Shown here piece after piece: positions 58,640 through 64,000 of a DNA stretch of 64,000 nt; positions within the stretch are counted from its first letter, which is position 1; every line of letters starts with the position of its first letter. Both the position numbers and the translations under genes were made by a program. The notes under the pieces were generated by a model, which worked only from the letters and a program-made list of their open reading frames with translations, ran no database searches and had not been told where the DNA came from. The DNA comes from Begonia masoniana (taxonomy: Eukaryota; Streptophyta; Magnoliopsida; Cucurbitales; Begoniaceae), in the NCBI GenBank assembly GCA_022432975.1, contig CM039510.1:14960381-15024380 (forward strand), given 5' to 3'.

Positions 58640-58735
58640 GAGAGCACTTACCAGGAGGTCACCCAACCTGGAATTACTCTCGCCGGAGTACGCTTAACTT
58701 CGGAGTTCTTATGGGATCCGTTGCCAATTGTGCTC
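58640..58735 (-). ncRNA. 5S rRNA-like segment, array LTR a
   Basis: On the minus strand: GGATCCCATAAGAACTCCGA, AAGTTAAGCGTACTCCGG, GCGAGAG and GGGTGACCTCCTGGTAAGT. Box A (AAGTTAAGCGTAC) is closer to genuine plant 5S than the copies at 10841 and 11321. The end reads CTCCTGGTAAG, unlike LTRs b and c. Confidence 0.85.
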
Positions 58736-59090
58736 CAAAACGCGTCTTGCTATATTGGGAGGGTCTCTTTACATATGTTTCATTTCCACATACTTCCCCA
58801 AGCGCTGTGGGATTGTGACGACCCCCTCTTTACGACCTGTCACCTTCCGGCTCGCCCGCGCGGACGTACCGCCATCCGGGTTCCGGTTCGTGCAGCCATC
58901 GTACCAGACTTACAGATTCGGGTCATCACAATCACCCCCCCTCGAGGGCCCAACGTCCTCGTTGGCCACAATTCCGGTTGGGTACAGGCTCTGATACCAT
59001 TTGTAATGACCCCTGTTCCCAGCAAGATATTGTCCGCTCCGGGGATCGGGCCGCAGCCCAATATCCTCCCCTCACGGCTTTGTTTTTGGC

Positions 59091-59186
59091 GAGAGCACTT
59101 CCCGGGAGGTCACCCAACCTGGAATTACTCTCGCCGGAGTACGCTTAACTTCGGAGTTCTTATGGGATCCGTTGCCAATTGTGCTC
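59091..59186 (-). ncRNA. 5S rRNA-like segment, array LTR b
   Basis: As in LTR a except GGGTGACCTCCCGGGAAGT at the box C end, which is nearer the plant 5S consensus. Confidence 0.85.
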
Positions 59187-59541
59187 CAAAACGCGTCTTG
59201 CTATATTGGGAGGGTCTCTTTACATATGTTTCATTTCCACATACTTCCCCAAGCGCTGTGGGATTGTGACGACCCCCTCTTTACGACCTGTCACCTTCCG
59301 GCTCGCCCGCGCGGACGTACCGCCATCCGGGTTCCGGTTCGTGCAGCCATCGTACCAGACTTACAGATTCGGGTCATCACAATCACCCCCCCTCGAGGGC
59401 CCAACGTCCTCGTTGGCCACAATTCCGGTTGGGTACAGGCTCTGATACCATTTGTAATGACCCCTGTTCCCAGCAAGATATTGTCCGCTCCGGGGATCGG
59501 GCCGCAGCCCAATATCCTCCCCTCACGGCTTTGTTTTTGGC

Positions 59542-59637
59542 GAGAGCACTTCCCGGGAGGTCACCCAACCTGGAATTACTCTCGCCGGAGTACGCTTAAC
59601 TTCGGAGTTCTTATGGGATCCGTTGCCAATTGTGCTC
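59542..59637 (-). ncRNA. 5S rRNA-like segment, array LTR c
   Basis: Appears identical to the copy in LTR b. Confidence 0.85.
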
Positions 59638-60449
59638 CAAAACGCGTCTTGCTATATTGGGAGGGTCTCTTTACATATGTTTCATTTCCACATACTTCCC
59701 CAAGCGCTGTGGGATTGTGACGACCCCCTCTTTACGACCTGTCACCTTCCGGCTCGCCCGCGCGGACGTACCGCCATCCGGGTTCCGGTTCGTGCAGCCA
59801 TCGTACCAGACTTACAGATTCGGGTCATCACATATTAGGTGGAGATAGACATAAATGAATTGAGGATATTATGTGAAGAGTTTTTAGATAGGCGAGCAGG
59901 GCGCGCGACAGGCGCGCTGCCCGCTGAGCTTATCGATTGGCGCTCAATGGCCTATCGACTGGCAAAGCCCAGGGGAAAAAGCGGCGAGGCAAGGCATTTG
60001 CCGATTGATCGATGCCCATGGATGATCGATCAACAAAATACTGTTCATACTCGGTGGAAAAACTAGAGCGATCGCCCATCGATTAGCTCGCCAGCCCATC
60101 GATTGGCCTTTGTAGGGCGCTAGGCGCGCAGCGCACAGCGCGCAGCGCGCGTGCCAAGCGCGAGGTACACATGCGGTGCGCGCGACCGACACAGGCGCGC
60201 AGAGTGCGTGTGTAACGACCCCAACCCGGTCAGGGCCGTCACGGCCTAACCATAACCTAGTCCCCACTCAACCTTCCATACCCCAGTAGAACTATATTTA
60301 TTGTTAGTTAGTATATAGATTTTTTTTTTTTTTTTTTTTTTACTCTTAGTAACTCTCATGAAACCAATTAATAAACATATTTTAAAATCAACTAAAGCTA
60401 TTAAATAAAAGTGAGGGTAAAATCGTGAAACAGAAAGGTTTGAGGAGGG

Positions 60450-60700
60450 GCGATCGATCTCTATGTTTTATAGAGATCGGTCGCTGGCATTAAAAGAGAA
60501 GGGCGATCGATCTCTATAAAACATAGAGATCGATCGCTGCATTACAAAGGGGAGGGGCGATCAATCTCTATAAAACATAGAGATCGATCGCTGCCTTCTT
60601 ATTTCTTCATGGTGATTGATCTCTATAAAACATAGAGATCAATCGCTATGCTTTAACAGCAAGGGCGATCGATCTCTATGTTTCATAGAGATCGATCGCT
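60450..60700. repeat. Five phased 36-nt inverted repeats
   Basis: Each 36-nt unit is a near-perfect inverted repeat, GCGATCGATCTCTAT and complement around a short A or T loop, at 60450, 60503, 60557, 60612 and 60665. The spacing is 53-55 bp. The central bases read TGTTTTA in the first, TAAAACA in the next three and TGTTTCA in the last, so units occur in both orientations. Confidence 0.93.
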
Positions 60701-61465
60701 AATGCTAGGCTGCGATCCTTCTCTTCTTCTCTTCTGTTTTTACTTAGCTATTGCTCTGTAATTTACACATTCCAGAGAGTAAAGACTTTACGAGATTTCT
60801 CCCTGGAATCTGTAGAGGCAAAACGCTTTATGCAATTGCTCTCTGAAATCACAGATTCCAGAGAGCAACTACAAACTTCGTTTTCCCATCCCTGCACCTT
60901 AAACACTTCAATTTAACACACATAACATTCTAACCATTTTAAAACCACTCAATCATCTAATTCAAAACATAACAGAGACTTCATAAAAAAAAAGGCGTGG
61001 GTAGCCTTAAAACAGAAACAATCCCACAGTTCACAATATCTAAATCATCAAACAAAATACTTACAAATCATCCAGTTAAAATGACTCCAAATCTAAGTTC
61101 ATCCACCTACGATCCAAAATATCCAATTCATCTAACAACCTACAATTTCATCATTCTCTCTACCCATAATCCACTATACATCATATCCCCAAAACATACA
61201 GAGTCCGTACGCGAGTTGTCATGCCAAACCAAAACACGCCTCGCCGCCACGATCCTCTCCCAACGACCATCTAGACATTTTCATCCTGAGGAAGATCCTC
61301 ACCTTCAATATCGTCACTTACATCATACGATAATTACATTAAGCCTAATGCTTAGTAAGAGAGTGCACTAAACATAACAATTCATATATGCATGACATTT
61401 ATAAAACGTGTTCGTTTTTGTTTTCATTTTCATTAACTTTAAACATTCGTCTATATCATAGACCA

Positions 61466-61540
61466 TTGCCTTGCCCCATCAGAACCATGCCTTGCCCCGT
61501 CAGAACCATGCCTTGCCCCGTCAGAACCATATCATATTCC
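61466..61540. repeat. Three-copy 21-bp repeat with TTGCCCCGT
   Basis: Copies of CATGCCTTGCCCCGTCAGAA-type sequence, the last ones diverged. It lies between the palindrome cassette and the outer LTR end, as does the 23-bp satellite at 32809. Confidence 0.85.
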
Positions 61541-62603
61541 ATTAGAACACATATCACTTCTCATCAACATTTATCATTATTCAGTTTAACATTTGTAAAA
61601 CATTCATGTAAACAGTTCGTATGCACATTTTGGAAAACATGATGCATGAGGACAAACGATCACGTAAGGAAATCATCAAAGACACGTTCTTAGACTTCTA
61701 TAGCCCGTAGGCGGATAAACACGTAGTAAGACCGATCACTCATCCTAAGTACCCGACACACTAGAAACCCCTTTCAACCAAATGAACTAAACCATCGGGA
61801 ACATACAATTTCTATATCGCTACGACGTAGGGCCTTAGGGGCCGGAAACCTAATACTCACTTACCTGGCGTCCTAGATATGCCGAGCACCGTCCGTTGAA
61901 CTTGGTTTCCTAAGACATTTAACAAAACATCGTTAATATAAACTCTCAAACACCAAATCTAAACCATTCTACGTCTCGAGTTTGAACAATTTCTTCTAAA
62001 ACTCTAATTCTCTTCAATGATCATAAATACATCAATTTAGGGTATCACTTTAGTTAAACTATCAATTTCTCCAAAACCAAAAATTTCTCAATAAAACCCT
62101 AATTCAAAAATAACCCTAAATCAAGAATAAACACTTATAGAAATTAGTTCTTACCTAGAGCGTTGCTTTGCCGAAGAAAATGAAGGGAAAAATGGGAAGA
62201 AAAGTCGACGGCTGAGGGGAGAAATGGCGAAGAATGAAAATCGCCAGAGAGGGAGAAAAGGAGGAAAGAAAAGGGAGGCCGCGTTCTGGAGAAGAGAAAA
62301 TGAGAAAAAGAGAGAGAGAGAGAGACATGTATTTAAATTAAAAATTGATTTCCTAATTACCATTTTACCCTTAGTTAAATTTCCTAACTTAACTCGTCAT
62401 TTCGTCCATCGATTTGGTTTCTCCAAAATTCCCTTATTTCTCCAAATATTTCTATTTATGTTTAGGATTCTAACGAAGCTTCCCGTTCACAAATCGGACT
62501 TAATTCACTATTTCTACGAATTTTAACTCTATAATGCTTTAAATATTTAATACTTAAAACCTAAAATTTGTAATTCCTAAAATGAAATTTCCCGGGCGTT
62601 ACA

Positions 62604-63010
62604 GCGTGCCATGGCCGCATGGCACATGTGCGGTGTGCATGCATTGCGTGCGCAAAACGGACGCATGGGGCGTGCGCCGTGGTTGTACAGCTAGTGGGAG
62701 CGGTGCGCGCACTGTGGTTGCGCGGCTAGTGGGCGCGGTGCGCGCACGGCACGGGGGCGCAGGGCGCGCATCGTGGCCGTGCTGTGAACGTGCGGTGCAC
62801 GTGGGGCGTGCACCGTGGTTGTGCGGTCTGCGCACGGCTAGTTGGCACAGTGCAAGCATGTCACAGACGCGCGCTGTGGCTGCACGGCACGCAAGTGAGC
62901 GTGCGATGCCCGTGTGGCTAGCGGGCACAGTGCACGCGTGGCACGGGCGTGCGCCGTGGCCGCGCGGGGCACTCAAGGTGAGCATGCAGTCCGCGCGCGC
63001 ATTTAGCGTG
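62604..63010. repeat. GC-rich degenerate tandem repeat
   Basis: CpG-rich stretch with irregular repeats of GTGGTTGTGCGG and GGCTAGTGGGC-like pieces, continuous with similar GC-rich sequence at 59885-60210 across the inserted solo LTR. The open frames in it are composition effects. Confidence 0.7.
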
Positions 63011-63263
63011 CCCCATGCCTAGGCCCTCCATGTCTTTATGTGTCTCTAGTGTAATGTGATGTTTTTCGACTTTAAACGAGTCGTTTTAGATAAATTTTAT
63101 GTTAGACTCTAAATGTCAATAGAGGAGGATTGATTGTCTAAGTCCGTTTTCTTTTAAGATGATTAAGTAAAAATGAAAAATTTTATTTGAAAGAAAGAGG
63201 GTTTAAGTTATGATTACGTCACGGCAAGTCCGCGACGGCCCTGATGGGGTTGGGGTCGTCACA

Positions 63264-64000
63264 GACAAGCAGCGCGCGCACCAGGCACTGCCCCACAAGG
63301 AACACACGCGTGCGCAGGGAAACCACCAGTACCCTTCGACCTGTTCATCCGATCGGTTCGGTTCACCCAACCTAGTTCACCTCCAACAGCTAATTTTCAA
63401 ACGGCAGGATTTTGACGATTCTGCTGAAGCTTCGTCTTCAGCTTCTTCTTTGATGGCTATATAAGTTTTTTCCTATTCATTTGTAACAAGTTTTTAGATT
63501 GTTGAATGAAATATTTAGAAATCGTTGGGTGAAGCTTTGTCTTCTCTTGAGAGAGAGAAACCTGAGAGGTTTTCTGGTGTGTTCCAGCGCTCTGCGCCTG
63601 AAGGCCACCAATTGTTCCCCTGAGTTTGGATTACTCAGTGGAGCTCTTATCACCGTCCTTCTCTCCCTCTTTCGAGTTGGGAATCTGTGGGAGAAGGCGG
63701 TCGAAATCCTATTTTCATCGGTTGAGAATTTCGTCGGCAACGCTGAATTATTTTCCCATAGCAGTTCCTTGCTTCTGGGCCGGCTTGGGGATCCCTCGCA
63801 TTCCACTCTCACCATCGATAGCTTTGAGGGAGAAGCTTCGTGAATGAATGGCCTTTCTCCCATTGTTGGCAGCTCTATCCTTGAAGCGCCCTCTGCCTTC
63901 AGCGCTCTTCTGCGTCCAAAGGACTGTCATGGATCCCATCGTTCCTTGGCGATCATGTGAGGTAATTTTTTGAACTTCTTTGTCTAGAAATAACCATCAC
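63264..64000 (+). other. Unassigned right edge with a TATA-like site
   Basis: No recognisable protein. GGCTATATAAG at 63455-63465, followed by a T-rich stretch and TTGTAACAAG, looks like a promoter or LTR centre. It may be the start of another element or a gene continuing past the window. Confidence 0.35.
63455..63465 (+). promoter_or_regulatory. TATA-like box
   Basis: GGCTATATAAG is a strong TATA match. Transcription to the right would run through 63490-64000, where no gene is recognised. Confidence 0.35.

Larger units (their letters stand above)
58551..59832 (-). mobile_element. Tandem Cassandra: three LTRs, two internal regions
   Basis: LTRs at 58551-58930, 59002-59381 and 59453-59832 (380 bp each) alternate with 71-bp internal regions (58931-59001, 59382-59452). 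Each internal region holds the primer site complement CTCTGATACCA (58989, 59440). The period is exactly 451 bp. A single pair of 5-bp duplications TATTA surrounds the whole (58546-58550 and 59833-59837). Minus orientation. The LTR terminus next to the primer site matches that of the element at 10619. Confidence 0.95.
60211..62603 (-). mobile_element. Solo LTR (2.4 kb)
   Basis: Begins TGTAACGACCCC and ends CCGGGCGTTACA. Exact 5-bp duplications GCGTG at 60206-60210 and 62604-62608. It contains the five-hairpin cassette, the short TTGCCCCGT repeats, the conserved hairpin (61340-61354) and, on the minus strand, donor-like CCAGGTAAGT near 61863 and CTAGGTAAG near 62155. A T-tract of about 20 bases is at 60321. 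Confidence 0.93.
54601..63263 (+). mobile_element. + strand LTR remnant hosting three insertions
   Basis: Shows LTR landmarks in + orientation: GGGCCCTACAT (54621), CATGCATCATG (54784), the hairpin (55109-55123) with GATGTAGGTGACGAG after it, a GC-rich palindromic zone (59885-60210 and 62604-63010), and an LTR-like end GGGGTCGTCACA at 63263. It is interrupted by a solo LTR, a Cassandra array and a second solo LTR, each with its own target duplication. The left end was not located, and no matching duplication was found. Confidence 0.6.

Noticed and set aside
58579..59838. Repeated 180-codon frames on the + strand
   Set aside because: Antisense read-through of the Cassandra LTRs.
62582..63022. 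146-codon Ala/Arg/Val-rich frame
   Set aside because: Composition effect of GC-rich repeats, with equally long frames on the other strand.
53861..63263. TGTGAC at about 53861 as the start of the + strand LTR ending GTCACA at 63263
   Set aside because: The ends are mirrored, but no matching 5-bp duplication flanks them, and the left segment lacks clear alignment with other LTR starts.
63499..63939. Overlapping frames of 60-130 codons on both strands
   Set aside because: No domain recognised and no preference for one strand. May be LTR sequence of an element outside the window.

Overview
The window looks like heterochromatic, repeat-packed nuclear DNA from a flowering plant. The evidence is nested Ty3/gypsy-type LTR retrotransposons with initiator-tRNA-Met type primer sites, plus two Cassandra-type TRIM elements whose LTRs carry 5S rRNA-like sequence. 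The species cannot be named from what is visible. I found no intact host gene. Every protein-like stretch that can be recognised is a broken gag, protease, reverse transcriptase or RNase H of a retroelement. Most long open frames are read-through of tandem repeats (homopolymer, AAT, 23-40 bp satellites) and are not genes.

Layout. 1-2870: + strand gypsy element 1 (LTR end, PBS, gag, protease, truncated RT). 2871-6340: no recognisable gene. 6341-17873: minus-strand element 2, with a huge 3' LTR that holds a 40-bp satellite, a Cassandra element, a 29-bp satellite and an internal inversion, then a noncoding spacer and gag without pol. 17874-29394: minus-strand element 3, with two LTRs and no coding region; its left LTR carries a 25-bp satellite and a 1.9-kb AAT tract, and its right LTR contains a nested solo LTR. 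29395-40072: minus-strand element 5 (RNase H, RT, protease, gag zinc knuckles), with a tandem duplication and a 7.5-kb solo LTR (itself holding another solo LTR) inserted in the zinc-knuckle region. 40073-45512: a 1.9-kb poly-A tract and an LTR fragment with a 25-bp satellite. 45513-51793: + strand element 4 (leader, gag with its core deleted, spacer, complete 3' LTR). 51794-54600: gypsy-like ORF remnants. 54600-63263: + strand LTR remnant interrupted by a solo LTR, a three-LTR Cassandra array and a further solo LTR. 63264-64000: unassigned, with a TATA-like site.

Main themes. (a) About 17 kb of the 64 kb is tandem repeat, and nearly all of it lies inside LTRs, with a different unit in each copy. 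Two arrays have recognisable low-copy seeds in related LTRs. (b) The LTRs share structured DNA: a cassette of inverted repeats with copy-specific sequence (GGCGATCGATCGCC and others) and a 15-nt hairpin whose stem covaries among seven LTRs. (c) Three internal regions run from a primer site or gag to the polypurine tract without pol, suggesting a non-autonomous lineage. (d) Exact 5-bp target-site duplications were found for five insertions with simple ends, four solo LTRs and the 267-bp inverted-repeat element, as well as for both Cassandra loci. These give a readable nesting order. Lengths of the longest perfect arrays (poly-A, AAT) should be treated as assembly-dependent.
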